Counted from the stretch's first letter, positions 37,171-45,879 are shown. The stretch: DNA of 64,000 bases from Paenibacillus glycanilyticus (GCF_030161375.1 NZ_BSSQ01000012.1:1-64000), one strand, 5' to 3'. Numbers and translations are program-made. Notes: generated from the letters alone by a model not told the origin.

Positions 37171-39240
37171 ATGGATATGAACGCCTACTTGTCGATGTTT
37201 ATCGATGAGTCCAATGATCACCTGCAAGCTTTGAACGAAAACTTGCTTCGACTCGAGAATGAACCGGAGGACCTGTCAATCGTCCAGTCGATTTTCCGAT
37301 CTGCCCATACGCTAAAAGGGATGTCCGCAACGATGGGGTTTGAAGATCTCGCGTCTTTGACGCATGAGATGGAAAATGTACTGGATTTGGTTCGCAACAG
37401 CAAGCTGAAGATGGACAGTTTTATCTTCGACACCTTGTTTAAAGGCCTCGACGCTCTGGAATCCATGGTACAGGATATCGTTGCCGGAGGGACAGGCAAA
37501 GCCGATGTAACGGCAATTGTTGCTTCCTTGCAGTCTATTGTCAAAGGCGACTACAAGACAGCCGGGAATGAAGCAACTACCGTGTCGGCGGGAGCCGCTC
37601 CCGGTCAAACGAGATTGCTAGACGAGTTCCAAACCTCGGTGATTCAGCAATCCATTGACAGCGGCCACAACGTTTATTTTATAGAGGTAGAAGTGCGCGA
37701 GGACTGCGTGCTGAAAGCCGCAAGAGCGTATATGGTATTTGACCTGCTCGGCAAAAACGGCGAAATTATCAAATCGGAGCCGTCGGTAACGGATTTGGAA
37801 CAAGAGAAATTTGACCGTTCTTTCTCGGTATTTACAATCTCGACTATGTCGCAGGAAGAGCTGGAATCCCAAATTGCAGCGATCTCGGAGATTGAGAAAG
37901 TGTCCGTAGTTTTGCTGGACCTTGAATCGCTGGCCATGCTGAACAGTGCTGCGGCAGCAGCCGAGGCAGCCCCTGCAGCTTCAGCTGTACCTGCTCAGCC
38001 GGAGATTGCGGCTGAAGCCAAAGCAGAAGCCGGCAAGCAAGTATCGGCAGCCCGCTCGCAAGCGGCAGCGACTTCCGCGCCGCCAGCCGTATCCCGAACG
38101 ATCCGGGTTGACATTGACCGTCTTGACGCGTTAATGAATCTGTTCAGCGAACTGCTGATCGACCGTGTAAGACTGGAGCAGCTGTCTAGCGAAATCCGCC
38201 GCAATGATCTGACGGAGACCGTTGAGCATATGACCCGCGTCAGCTCCGATCTTCAGAACATCGTACTGAAGCTCAGAATGGTTCCGGTAGATTCGGTGTT
38301 CAACCGTTTCCCTCGGATGATCCGCGATTTAGCCAAAACGTTGGATAAGAAAATCGATCTGGTCATTACCGGAGCGGATACGGAACTCGATAGAACAGTT
38401 ATTGACGAGATTGGCGATCCGCTCGTTCATTTGCTTCGCAACTCGGTGGACCACGGAATTGAAACGGTGGAAGAACGCCTTGCCGCCGGTAAACCGGAGA
38501 CAGGTACGATTCATTTGCGCGCTTACCATAGCGGTAATCATGTCTTCATCGAAGTAGAAGAAGACGGAAGAGGGATTAACCGCGAAAAGGTGCTGCAAAC
38601 AGCCATCAAGAACGGTGTAGTGACGGAAGACCAAGCCAAACAGCTGACTAATGAAGAAATTCATATGTTGATCTTTGCTGCTGGCTTCAGTACGGCGGAC
38701 AAAATCTCGGACATTTCCGGACGAGGCGTTGGTCTCGACGTTGTAAAATCAAAGATTACATCGCTTGGCGGCAATGTAACCGTCGATTCTGCGCTTGGAC
38801 GAGGAACGAAGTTTGCGGTTCAATTGCCTTTGACGCTATCTATTATTTCGGCCATGCTCATCAAGCTAGGTTCCGAGAAATATGCCATTCCTCTTTCTTC
38901 TATTGTAGAGACGGGCATTATTCAAAAAGAACAAATCTTGCATGTACACGGCAACCGGATGATTCATTTCCGCAATGCGGTCATTCCGCTCGTTTCTCTC
39001 AGCAAAGTACTGGATTCTCCTGATTTCAATGAACAAATGGAATCGGAAACCGAGATTGTCGTCATTCGAAAAGGCGATAAATGGGCCGCTGTTACGGTGG
39101 ACGAGTTCATCGGGCAAAGCGAGATCGTGCTTAAATCTCTCGGCAAATATTTGACCAATATCGAAGCTATTTCCGGTGCAACCATTCTTGGCGACGGCCA
39201 AGTCGCGCTTATTATTGATCCTAACGCATTAATCAAATAA
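37171..39240 (+). CDS. cheA: Chemotaxis histidine kinase CheA
   Basis: CheA (689 residues). The P1 phosphotransfer domain carries His46 in RSAHTLKGM. A P2-like region follows (about 145-260), then an Ala/Pro/Lys-rich linker. The P3 dimerisation helices begin near IRVDIDRLDALMNLFSELLI. The P4 kinase domain has an N box (HLLRNSVDHGIE) and G boxes (EDGRGIN, DISGRGVGLDVVKS). The P5 CheW-like domain ends at about 685. It follows cheB by 35 nt with SD AGGAGGTG. Confidence 0.98.
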   Translation: MDMNAYLSMFIDESNDHLQALNENLLRLENEPEDLSIVQSIFRSAHTLKGMSATMGFEDLASLTHEMENVLDLVRNSKLKMDSFIFDTLFKGLDALESMVQDIVAGGTGKADVTAIVASLQSIVKGDYKTAGNEATTVSAGAAPGQTRLLDEFQTSVIQQSIDSGHNVYFIEVEVREDCVLKAARAYMVFDLLGKNGEIIKSEPSVTDLEQEKFDRSFSVFTISTMSQEELESQIAAISEIEKVSVVLLDLESLAMLNSAAAAAEAAPAASAVPAQPEIAAEAKAEAGKQVSAARSQAAATSAPPAVSRTIRVDIDRLDALMNLFSELLIDRVRLEQLSSEIRRNDLTETVEHMTRVSSDLQNIVLKLRMVPVDSVFNRFPRMIRDLAKTLDKKIDLVITGADTELDRTVIDEIGDPLVHLLRNSVDHGIETVEERLAAGKPETGTIHLRAYHSGNHVFIEVEEDGRGINREKVLQTAIKNGVVTEDQAKQLTNEEIHMLIFAAGFSTADKISDISGRGVGLDVVKSKITSLGGNVTVDSALGRGTKFAVQLPLTLSIISAMLIKLGSEKYAIPLSSIVETGIIQKEQILHVHGNRMIHFRNAVIPLVSLSKVLDSPDFNEQMESETEIVVIRKGDKWAAVTVDEFIGQSEIVLKSLGKYLTNIEAISGATILGDGQVALIIDPNALIK

Positions 39241-39254
39241 GGGAGGGCTTACCG

Positions 39255-39716
39255 ATGGGAGAAGAATTAAAAGTTATCGTATTTTCGCTGGCTCATGAGG
39301 AATATGGCATTGAGGTGGATAAAGTTCGTACAATTGAGCGTTTATCCCCAATTACCCGCGTTCCCAAAACGTTTTCCTTCATTAAAGGAGTAATTAATCT
39401 TCGCGGTATCGTTGTTCCTGTCATTGATCTGCGCGGCCGCTTTGGGCTCGAAGAAGCGGCAACAACGGAGAACAGCCGAATTATTGTAGTTGCCGTCAAT
39501 GATATGGAAGTTGGTTTCATCGTGGATTCGGCAAATGATGTTGTTGATATCGATACGGACAGCATTGATCTGCCGCCTGAGATCGTGGGGGGAATCAAAG
39601 CGAAATATTTGAGAGGCATTGCGAAGTTTGGAGATAACCGTCTTCTCATTATGCTGAATCTGTCCGAAGTGCTGAACAAAAGCGAAGTTATTCAGCTTGA
39701 ACAGTTAGAGGTGTAA
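39255..39716 (+). CDS. cheW: Chemotaxis coupling protein CheW
   Basis: A 153-residue adaptor linking receptors to CheA. The CheW fold shows EEYGIEVDKVRTIERLSPITRVP, KGVINLRGIVVPVIDLRGRFGL and LRGIAKFGDNRLLIMLNLSEVL. SD AAGGGAGGG precedes ATG 39255. Confidence 0.98.
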   Translation: MGEELKVIVFSLAHEEYGIEVDKVRTIERLSPITRVPKTFSFIKGVINLRGIVVPVIDLRGRFGLEEAATTENSRIIVVAVNDMEVGFIVDSANDVVDIDTDSIDLPPEIVGGIKAKYLRGIAKFGDNRLLIMLNLSEVLNKSEVIQLEQLEV

Positions 39717-39718
39717 GC

Positions 39719-40339
39719 GTGAGCTCCTTTAGCCGGTTTAAAGCATTTGAACTTGATGTACTGAAGGAAGTAGGCAATATTGGAGCGGGAAATGCGGCAA
39801 CCGCATTATCCCGCCTTCTGGACAAGCCGGTAGATATGGCTGTTCCGAAGGTCAGTCTGTTGCCGTTTGAAGAAGTAGCCGATCGGGTAGGCGGATCCGA
39901 ACAAGTCGTTATCGCGGTTTACCTTCGGGTTGAAGGGGATGCGCCCGGCAATATGTTTTTCATCATCCAGGAGGAAGCGGCCAAACGGTTGCTGGGACAA
40001 CTTATCTCCCTAGCGAGCGAAGATCCGGATAGTTATTCCGAGATGGAGATGTCGGCGCTTTGCGAGATCGGCAATATTTTGGCGGGATCGTATTTGTCAT
40101 CTCTGGCTGATCTCACTCAATTGTTGATGGCGCCTTCCGTTCCGTCTGTTGCGAGGGATATGGCTGGACCCATCTTAACCTACGGCCTAATGCAATACGG
40201 CGAGATGGGAGATTCCGCGCTTCTCATTGAGACGACCTTTCTAGAAGATAAGGAGGAGCTGGAGGGACATTTCTTCCTCATTCCGGACCCGGATTCCTTC
40301 TCCAAAATATTTAAAGCCTTGGGAGTAGAAACCGAATGA
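39719..40339 (+). CDS. cheC: CheY-P phosphatase CheC
   Basis: CheC (206 residues) dephosphorylates CheY-P and is stimulated by CheD. Both phosphatase helices are present: VLKEVGNIGAGNAATALSRL and ALCEIGNILAGSYLSSLADL, each with the conserved Glu and Asn residues. Start is GTG 39719, 2 nt after the cheW stop, with AGAGGTG upstream. It overlaps cheD by 4 nt; the two proteins form a complex. Confidence 0.97.
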   Translation: MSSFSRFKAFELDVLKEVGNIGAGNAATALSRLLDKPVDMAVPKVSLLPFEEVADRVGGSEQVVIAVYLRVEGDAPGNMFFIIQEEAAKRLLGQLISLASEDPDSYSEMEMSALCEIGNILAGSYLSSLADLTQLLMAPSVPSVARDMAGPILTYGLMQYGEMGDSALLIETTFLEDKEELEGHFFLIPDPDSFSKIFKALGVETE

Positions 40340-40830
40340 TCCAACAAGATGTGATCAAGGTCGGCATGGCAGATTTAAAATGGGCTACGGGCGGTGCGAA
40401 TCTGCGGACAACGGGATTAGGTTCTTGTGTCGGACTGACGTTATACGATCCTGTTGCGCGTATTGCGGGAATGGCTCATGTTATGCTTCCGTCTTCAGAA
40501 ATTGCCCGAGAGTCGACCATGAATATTGCGAAATATGCGGATACGGCAATTCCTGAGCTCATTGGGCAGATGAAAGCATCCGGCGCTGCGGTCGGACGTC
40601 TTGTAGCAAAAATGGCAGGCGGTGCGCAAATGTTTGCTTTCTCGGGACAATCCGACTCGATGAGAATAGGTCCCCGGAACGTGGAATCCTGCATGGAAAT
40701 TCTCGTGAACTATTCGATCCCCGTTTTGGGACAGGATACAGGCGGGAATTACGGCCGTACGATCGAGATTGACAGCAGCAGCGGAGTATTGACGATAAGA
40801 AGCGTGCAGTTTGGGATAAAGGAGATTTGA
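40336..40830 (+). CDS. cheD: Chemoreceptor glutamine deamidase CheD
   Basis: CheD (164 residues) deamidates receptor glutamines and activates CheC. The catalytic Cys31 (TTGLGSCVGLTLYD) and His48 (GMAHVMLPSS) are in place, and a conserved Thr/Gly segment (DTGGNYGRTIEID) lies near the C-terminus. It overlaps cheC by 4 nt (ATGA). Confidence 0.97.
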   Translation: MIQQDVIKVGMADLKWATGGANLRTTGLGSCVGLTLYDPVARIAGMAHVMLPSSEIARESTMNIAKYADTAIPELIGQMKASGAAVGRLVAKMAGGAQMFAFSGQSDSMRIGPRNVESCMEILVNYSIPVLGQDTGGNYGRTIEIDSSSGVLTIRSVQFGIKEI

Positions 40831-40831
40831 A

Positions 40832-41263
40832 ATGGTTGGTAATTGGCGATGGAATGTCGGCTTGGGGATTGTAGGCGCGGTATTAACCTTATTATTTTCA
40901 ATTGGTAAAAACCCGCTGTCTGTCATGCTGATGCGCAGCATGTACGCTTTCATCGCCTTTGTAGCGATTGCATTTGTAATGCGGATTGTACTTAGCTTTA
41001 TTCTTCAGCCGCCGATTATGCATCAAGCAGATTTGGAAGGCGAAGAGGGCAAAGGGACGCAGCTGGATCTCCAAACTCCTGATGAGAGCGAAGACCTGAA
41101 TCAGATGCTCAAATCACAGATGGAAGGCCAAAGATCGCAAGAAATCCAGCAGCAAGAGCAGCATAGTCAGTTTAAGCCGCTAACGCCGCCTAAGCTGGTA
41201 TCTGCACAGAATAAAGAGCCTGAAGAATTGGCTAAAGCCGTTCGTCATCTGACAGGAGGTTGA
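40832..41263 (+). CDS. Uncharacterised two-helix membrane protein of the motility operon
   Basis: A 143-residue protein of unknown function. Two predicted membrane helices (about residues 8-25 and 35-58) are followed by an acidic, Gln-rich cytoplasmic tail. The short C-terminal motif EELAKAVRHLTGG looks conserved-type. SD AAAGGAGA precedes ATG 40832, 1 nt after the cheD stop, and the stop overlaps the ribosome site of sigD. The tight packing between cheD and sigD shows it is a genuine operon member. No function is claimed. Confidence 0.75.
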   Translation: MVGNWRWNVGLGIVGAVLTLLFSIGKNPLSVMLMRSMYAFIAFVAIAFVMRIVLSFILQPPIMHQADLEGEEGKGTQLDLQTPDESEDLNQMLKSQMEGQRSQEIQQQEQHSQFKPLTPPKLVSAQNKEPEELAKAVRHLTGG

Positions 41264-41268
41264 GTGAC

Positions 41269-42039
41269 ATGATTGCGACTGCAAATTTGGATTTGTGGCG
41301 AGCGTGGAAGGAAGAAGGCGATCTTGAGGCTAAGAAGCGTCTGATCGAGCAATTCTTGCCTTTGGTCGATTATGTAACAAACCGAATGGCGATTGGGTTG
41401 CCCAAAAATGTCCTAAAAGATGATCTAGCCAGCAACGGAGTAATGGGACTTATAGATGCCATTGAGAAATTCGACTACTGCCGTGGTTTACAGTTTGAAA
41501 CTTACGCTTCCTGGCGAATCCGCGGATCGATCATTGACGGTCTTCGTCAAGGGGATTGGGTTCCTCGTTCGGTTAGGGAAAAGGCTAAACGTATTGAAGA
41601 AGCCTATCAAAGCTTGGAACAGAAATATTTGCGTTCCGTTACGGATGCCGAAATTAGCGATTACTTAAACGTAAGCGAAAAAGATTTTACGAACATGCTC
41701 CATGAAATCGCCATCACTACGGTATGTTCGCTGGAAGACCCGATCCGTGAAGAAGAATCGGAAACAAGGCTTTCGCTGCTCATTGATGAGCGCGCGAAAA
41801 ATCCGGATCATAAAGCGCATGAGTTTTTCCTGAAGGATTCGTTAATTAGCGGGATTGAGAAACTGACGGAAAAAGAACGGACGGTCATTTCGCTTTTCTA
41901 TTATGAAGAATTATCGCTAAGCGAGATTGCGGAAGTTATGTCGTTATCCCCGTCGAGAATATCCCAGTTGCATTCGAAAGCCATTTTGCGTCTGCGTGGA
42001 GCTCTAGCCAAGCATAAGGAACAATTATTGCAACATTAG
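41269..42039 (+). CDS. sigD: RNA polymerase sigma-D (FliA/WhiG family)
   Basis: Motility sigma factor (256 residues) that transcribes late flagellar genes (flagellin, stators, autolysins). Region 2 includes ASNGVMGLIDAIEKFD and FETYASWRIRGSIIDGLR; region 3 has VPRSVREKAKRIEEAY; region 4 has LSLSEIAEVMSLSPSRISQLHSKA. The frame opens at TTG 41260, but SD AGGAGGT (41254-41260) is 8 nt before ATG 41269. Activity would be controlled by an anti-sigma FlgM encoded elsewhere. Confidence 0.97.
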   Translation: MIATANLDLWRAWKEEGDLEAKKRLIEQFLPLVDYVTNRMAIGLPKNVLKDDLASNGVMGLIDAIEKFDYCRGLQFETYASWRIRGSIIDGLRQGDWVPRSVREKAKRIEEAYQSLEQKYLRSVTDAEISDYLNVSEKDFTNMLHEIAITTVCSLEDPIREEESETRLSLLIDERAKNPDHKAHEFFLKDSLISGIEKLTEKERTVISLFYYEELSLSEIAEVMSLSPSRISQLHSKAILRLRGALAKHKEQLLQH

Positions 42040-42054
42040 AAGGGAGTAGGCAAG

Positions 42055-43461
42055 GTGGAAGACCATCTATTGGAGTCTTACCTGCGTATCCAGATCTCAG
42101 CTGATAAGCTGTCTGCCTTCCTGACCTTTAACCGGATCACCGAGGAATTCGACTGTACTCCCGGTCAATTGGAACGTTTTGTACGCGGCAACGGTGTTGT
42201 ATTTGGGATACGTACGAGTGTGTTAAGTGAAATTTGCAGCAATACGCTTGCTTATTGCAAGGAGCAAACTCTAATTGCGGTCGGTAATCCGGCATCGCAA
42301 GGCAAGGACGGGTCGATCCGCTTCGCTTACGATATGCAGGAACAATCGCATCGTCCAGCGGAGCTTGAGGACGGCAAGGTAGATTTCAAAGAAATAGCCC
42401 GATTAAAAAACGTGAAACGGGGGCAATTAATAGCGGAGCGAATTGACGCGTTGTTTGGTTCTCCGGGAATGATGGTTACAGGCGAGGAAATTCAGGCGAA
42501 ACAAGGCAAACAGGCCAGGTTTAAAGTCGGCAAAAATGTCGTCGTCAACGAAAATCAGACGGCTATGTACGCCTTGATTGACGGGCTTGTAACCATAACG
42601 GATAAAGAGAAAGTAAACGTATTTCCGGTTTACGAAGTAAACGGAGACGTTGATTATAGAGTAGGCAATATCGATTTTGTCGGTACGGTCGTTATCCGGG
42701 GGAATGTCCTCAGCGGGTTCCGAGTGAAGGCGTCCGGGGATATTCGCGTCATCGGCGGAGTGGAAGGGGCGGAGCTCGAATCCGAAGGCTCCATTGAAAT
42801 TACAGGCGGTATTATGGCTGGCAATAAAGGTTATGTAAAAGCCCAGCGGAACGTAAAAAGCTCATTTATCCAGGACAGCAACGTGATTGCCGGCGAGGAC
42901 GTGCTTGTATCCCAGAGCATTATGCACTCCAATGTGCGGGCAGGGCGGAACGTGATTTGCCAAGGATCGAAGGGATTGATCGTAGGCGGATCGATTCAAG
43001 CCGTCGAGAAGGTAACGGCGCGGGTCATTGGCAATACCATGTCCACGGCAACATCCATAGAAGTTGGGGTGCGGCCTGAATCCCGTTCCGAACTGCAGGA
43101 CCTACGGCTTAAGCTGCGCCAGCATCTTGATGCGATAGACAAGACGGAGAAAGCGCTTGCCATACTTGATCAACAAGCAGCCTTGGACCAGTTGAACGAT
43201 CAAAAGATGGCCATGCGGATCAAGTTAAGCGCTACTAGGCGACAGACAACCGCGGAGATCGACCAGATCAGAGAGCGTGTTCTTGAGATTGAGAAAACGC
43301 TGGAGGACACGGATAAAGCACGAGTGGATGTCAGCCATACCGTATACGGCGGAATCAAAGTCGTAATTGGCCGCTATACCCGATTTATTAAGGATCCGAT
43401 ACAACGTGTGTCTTTCCGTTACTCGGAAGGCGATATCGTTCAATTGGCCTTATTTACTTAA
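42055..43461 (+). CDS. FapA-family polymerising-domain protein (DUF342)
   Basis: A 468-residue FapA/DUF342 protein. The N-terminal domain is followed by a right-handed beta-helix of short repeats (DYRVGNIDFVGTVVIRGNV, GDIRVIGGVEGAELESEG, RNVKSSFIQDSNVIAGEDV), with an internal coiled coil near residues 345-430. Homologues help flagellar polar localisation in Vibrio, and related genes lie near sigD in many Firmicutes; the role here is unproven. Start is GTG 42055 with AAGGGAGTAGG upstream, 15 nt after sigD. Confidence 0.85.
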   Translation: MEDHLLESYLRIQISADKLSAFLTFNRITEEFDCTPGQLERFVRGNGVVFGIRTSVLSEICSNTLAYCKEQTLIAVGNPASQGKDGSIRFAYDMQEQSHRPAELEDGKVDFKEIARLKNVKRGQLIAERIDALFGSPGMMVTGEEIQAKQGKQARFKVGKNVVVNENQTAMYALIDGLVTITDKEKVNVFPVYEVNGDVDYRVGNIDFVGTVVIRGNVLSGFRVKASGDIRVIGGVEGAELESEGSIEITGGIMAGNKGYVKAQRNVKSSFIQDSNVIAGEDVLVSQSIMHSNVRAGRNVICQGSKGLIVGGSIQAVEKVTARVIGNTMSTATSIEVGVRPESRSELQDLRLKLRQHLDAIDKTEKALAILDQQAALDQLNDQKMAMRIKLSATRRQTTAEIDQIRERVLEIEKTLEDTDKARVDVSHTVYGGIKVVIGRYTRFIKDPIQRVSFRYSEGDIVQLALFT

Positions 43462-43496
43462 AAAATATTTTTCTCGCAGCCGAGGCCGTTTATACT
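43459..43496 (+). promoter_or_regulatory. Possible internal promoter (sigma-D-like and -10 element)
   Basis: TAAA (43459-43462), a 16-nt spacer and GCCGA (43479-43483) match the first part of the sigma-D consensus, but the last three bases are GGC instead of TAT. A TATACT box (43491-43496) lies nearby without a good -35. It sits in the 60-nt gap before the next small gene. Confidence 0.35.
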
Positions 43497-43521
43497 ATGC
43501 GTATAAGAAAGGAGCTTGCGT

Positions 43522-43848
43522 ATGCCATTTAAGCCTATCGATTTGCAATGGTCCATTCCGCGTACTCCAGAAGTGGGCGGATTGCAAAGCCAAACGAATC
43601 ACAGGATAACCGCGGAGCAGACAAGAATGGCAGAATTGGCTTCCAAGCAGACCGAACAATTACGCAGTAAAAATACCGGCATTGAACAGACGGGCGGAAC
43701 AAATGTACGTAACGAGCGGGACAGGAATAACGGAAATCCCTATTTGGCAAAGCGCAAGCAACAGCCGGAGGAAGCGGAAGGTCCCGAAGAAGAGAACCGT
43801 CAGCCTGAACATCCCTATAAAGGGCATCACGTGGATATATCGCTATAA
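43522..43848 (+). CDS. Small hydrophilic flagellar-operon-end protein, unknown function
   Basis: A 108-residue hydrophilic, Gln/Glu/Arg-rich protein without membrane segments. The N-terminus MPFKPIDLQWSIPRTPEV and the C-terminal KGHHVDISL look like conserved ends of a small family seen at the distal end of Firmicute flagellar operons (from memory, not searched); the middle is low complexity. The ATG at 43522 is 7 nt after AAAGGAG, which decides against the in-frame TTG at 43516. It is followed 16 nt later by the SwrB-like gene. Function unknown. Confidence 0.7.
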   Translation: MPFKPIDLQWSIPRTPEVGGLQSQTNHRITAEQTRMAELASKQTEQLRSKNTGIEQTGGTNVRNERDRNNGNPYLAKRKQQPEEAEGPEEENRQPEHPYKGHHVDISL

Positions 43849-43864
43849 GTAGAGGGTGTATATA

Positions 43865-44410
43865 ATGTCAAACTGGACTTATATTGTACTGCTGGGAGCA
43901 GTTGTGGTTGTTGTATCTTTATTTTTGCCGAAGAAGCAGCAACCTGCGCAGGGATCCAATGATACGCGCAACATGGAGATTGCTCTGGAGCAGTTCATGG
44001 AAAATACGGAGCTTGACCATCAAGAGATGGTCAAGCTTGTTACCGTTCTTCGCGAAGAGGGCAAGCAGCAGGCGGAAGTTAACGGACAGCGGTTGTTGGA
44101 GCTTTCGAACAGATGCCAGTTGCTCGAACAGCAAGTCGCAACGCTTCAGCAACAGAATGATCGGCTCGCCGCACAAGCTATGCCGATAGCCGTTCCATCA
44201 CAGCATGCAACAGAAGCGGACAAGCTGGCAATTATGGGGCTAGAGCCAGAGCCGGCGGTATCAAGCATTCAGATGCGTTATGCCGAATTGTTCGAGTTAT
44301 ACCATCAGGGCAAATCCATTGAAGCGATCGCCAAAAAAATGAATATGAACAAAGGGGAAGTACAGCTGATCTTGCAACTGGCTAAACAGGAGGAGAAGGC
44401 TAATGTTTAA
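43865..44410 (+). CDS. swrB: SwrB-like membrane-anchored protein (DUF6115)
   Basis: A 181-residue protein with the architecture of B. subtilis SwrB (YlxL). It has an N-terminal membrane anchor (about residues 5-22), a long coiled coil (about 35-105), and a C-terminal helix-turn-helix-like segment (LFELYHQGKSIEAIAKKMNMNKGEVQLIL). SwrB promotes basal-body maturation and swarming. Start is ATG 43865 after AGAGGGTG; the frame itself opens at GTG 43856 inside that SD. It overlaps the next gene by 8 nt. The symbol is assigned by architecture and location. Confidence 0.75.
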   Translation: MSNWTYIVLLGAVVVVVSLFLPKKQQPAQGSNDTRNMEIALEQFMENTELDHQEMVKLVTVLREEGKQQAEVNGQRLLELSNRCQLLEQQVATLQQQNDRLAAQAMPIAVPSQHATEADKLAIMGLEPEPAVSSIQMRYAELFELYHQGKSIEAIAKKMNMNKGEVQLILQLAKQEEKANV

Positions 44411-44972
44411 GAATCGCTCCTTTGTGGCCGGACTTGGTATTGGCATGATAGCAGGCGCTATTTTGCTGCAATTGATGCAGATCGGGGATCAGAGTCAGCA
44501 GAAGCTGTCCGACGGTTTCAAGGACGGGGAGCCTAAGCTGTATACGCAGGCAGAATTGGATTCAAAGCTTGCCGAGGAGCGGGCGAAAGCAGTCAAGGAA
44601 TCGGCTCAGGCAAATCCATCCGAGGATATGCCGGAGACGAAAGAACCTACGGAATCAGCGTCTGTTAAGGAGAATGAACCTCCAGAAGCTACTGATAAGA
44701 AGGAAGCGGCGGGAACTGCGGGGGAAGCTCATAATGACTTGAAACGCCAAGTACGTATTACTGGCGGCATGAACTTGACGGATACCGCAGGATTGCTTGC
44801 CGATCAGAAGCTGATCTCGGACAAGGACGCATTTATTAAAGCAATGAAGAACAAACCCGTACGCGCAGGTTATTTCATCTTTGAGGGGAATCCGGCGGTA
44901 GGAGAAATCATTCGGATTCTGACCAGCCAGCCGCTCACAAAGTCGGAATTTGAGAAGCAAATGAAAGGTTAA
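44403..44972 (+). CDS. Membrane-anchored protein with MltG-like N-terminal (YceG/LysM-like) domain
   Basis: A 189-residue protein with an N-terminal membrane helix (about residues 8-26) and a long acidic Glu/Lys/Ala/Pro linker. Its C-terminal ~60 residues resemble the small substrate-binding domain that precedes the catalytic domain in endolytic transglycosylase MltG: MNLTDTAGLLADQKLISDKDAFIKAM, then RAGYFIFEGNPAVGEIIRIL. The catalytic domain itself is missing, so it is not expected to cut peptidoglycan. SD AGGAGGAG lies within the end of swrB. It is the last gene before the rpsB promoter. Confidence 0.65.
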   Translation: MFKNRSFVAGLGIGMIAGAILLQLMQIGDQSQQKLSDGFKDGEPKLYTQAELDSKLAEERAKAVKESAQANPSEDMPETKEPTESASVKENEPPEATDKKEAAGTAGEAHNDLKRQVRITGGMNLTDTAGLLADQKLISDKDAFIKAMKNKPVRAGYFIFEGNPAVGEIIRILTSQPLTKSEFEKQMKG

Positions 44973-45002
44973 AGACAACCTGCAAAATTTCGACAATCAC
45001 TG

Positions 45003-45031
45003 TTGCACCATGTAGGCAGATATGTTATATT
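45003..45031 (+). promoter_or_regulatory. Sigma-A promoter of rpsB
   Basis: TTGCAC (45003-45008), a 17-nt spacer and TATATT (45026-45031) with an extended TG at 45023-45024. Transcription should start near 45038, giving a leader of about 120 nt. Confidence 0.75.
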
Positions 45032-45062
45032 AATTGTCGGTGTTAAAAACACACGCCTATTA

Positions 45063-45106
45063 ATTCCGTTAATGGTGCTTCCGGTCGCCGGAAGTGTTAG
45101 CGGAAG
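45063..45106 (+). promoter_or_regulatory. Structured rpsB leader, candidate S2 autoregulatory RNA
   Basis: A two-tier stem is visible. TTCCGTTAA (45064-45072) pairs with TTAGCGGAA (45097-45105), and CTTCCGG (45078-45084) pairs with CCGGAAG (45088-45094) over a TCG loop; G-U pairs extend the inner stem. It lies between the promoter and the SD AGGAGGTG. Ribosomal-protein leaders that bind their own product are common; autoregulation by S2 is inferred. Confidence 0.5.
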
Positions 45107-45160
45107 ATGCGATGGGCGGAGGTATTCACAAAAAAAACCATTACAGGAGGTGTGTAGAAT

Positions 45161-45859
45161 ATGGCGGTTATTTCCATGAAACAACTTCTTGAGGCTGGTG
45201 TACACTTCGGTCACCAAACTCGTCGTTGGAACCCAAAGATGGATCGTTATATCTTCACAGAAAGAAACGGGATTTACATTATCGACCTGCAAAAAACAGT
45301 TAAGAAAGTCGAAGAAGCTTACAACTTCGTACGTTCTGTAGCTGCTGAGGGCGGCACTATGCTGTTCGTAGGTACGAAAAAACAAGCTCAAGATTCGGTG
45401 AAAGAAGAAGCTGAACGTTGCGGCAACTTCTACATCAACCAACGTTGGTTGGGTGGTACGCTGACTAACTTCCAAACGATCCAAAAACGTATTGACCGTC
45501 TGCGTCAACTCGAAAAATGGTCGGAAGACGGTACTTTCGAAGTACTGCCTAAAAAAGAAGTTATCATCCTTAACAAAGAAAAAGATCGCCTCGAGAAATT
45601 CCTCGGCGGCATCAAAGGCATGAAAGGCCTGCCTAGCGCGCTGTTCATCATCGATCCTCGTAAAGAGCGTATCGCTGTTGCTGAAGCACGCAAACTCGGT
45701 ATCCCAATCGTAGGTATCGTTGATACAAACTGCGATCCGGACGAAATCGATTATGTAATTCCAGGCAATGACGACGCGATTCGCGCAGTTAAATTGCTCA
45801 CTTCGAAAATGGCTGACGCTATCGTGGAAGCTAACCAAGGCGAGCAAACTACTGCTTAA
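45161..45859 (+). CDS. rpsB: 30S ribosomal protein S2
   Basis: S2 (232 residues) of the small ribosomal subunit. Signature regions are [38 protein letters not shown] and [25 protein letters not shown]. Codon use is strongly biased, as for a highly expressed gene. It has its own promoter and leader and is followed by an intrinsic terminator before tsf. Confidence 0.99.
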   Translation: MAVISMKQLLEAGVHFGHQTRRWNPKMDRYIFTERNGIYIIDLQKTVKKVEEAYNFVRSVAAEGGTMLFVGTKKQAQDSVKEEAERCGNFYINQRWLGGTLTNFQTIQKRIDRLRQLEKWSEDGTFEVLPKKEVIILNKEKDRLEKFLGGIKGMKGLPSALFIIDPRKERIAVAEARKLGIPIVGIVDTNCDPDEIDYVIPGNDDAIRAVKLLTSKMADAIVEANQGEQTTA

Positions 45860-45879
45860 TCCGATATAATTGCTACAAC

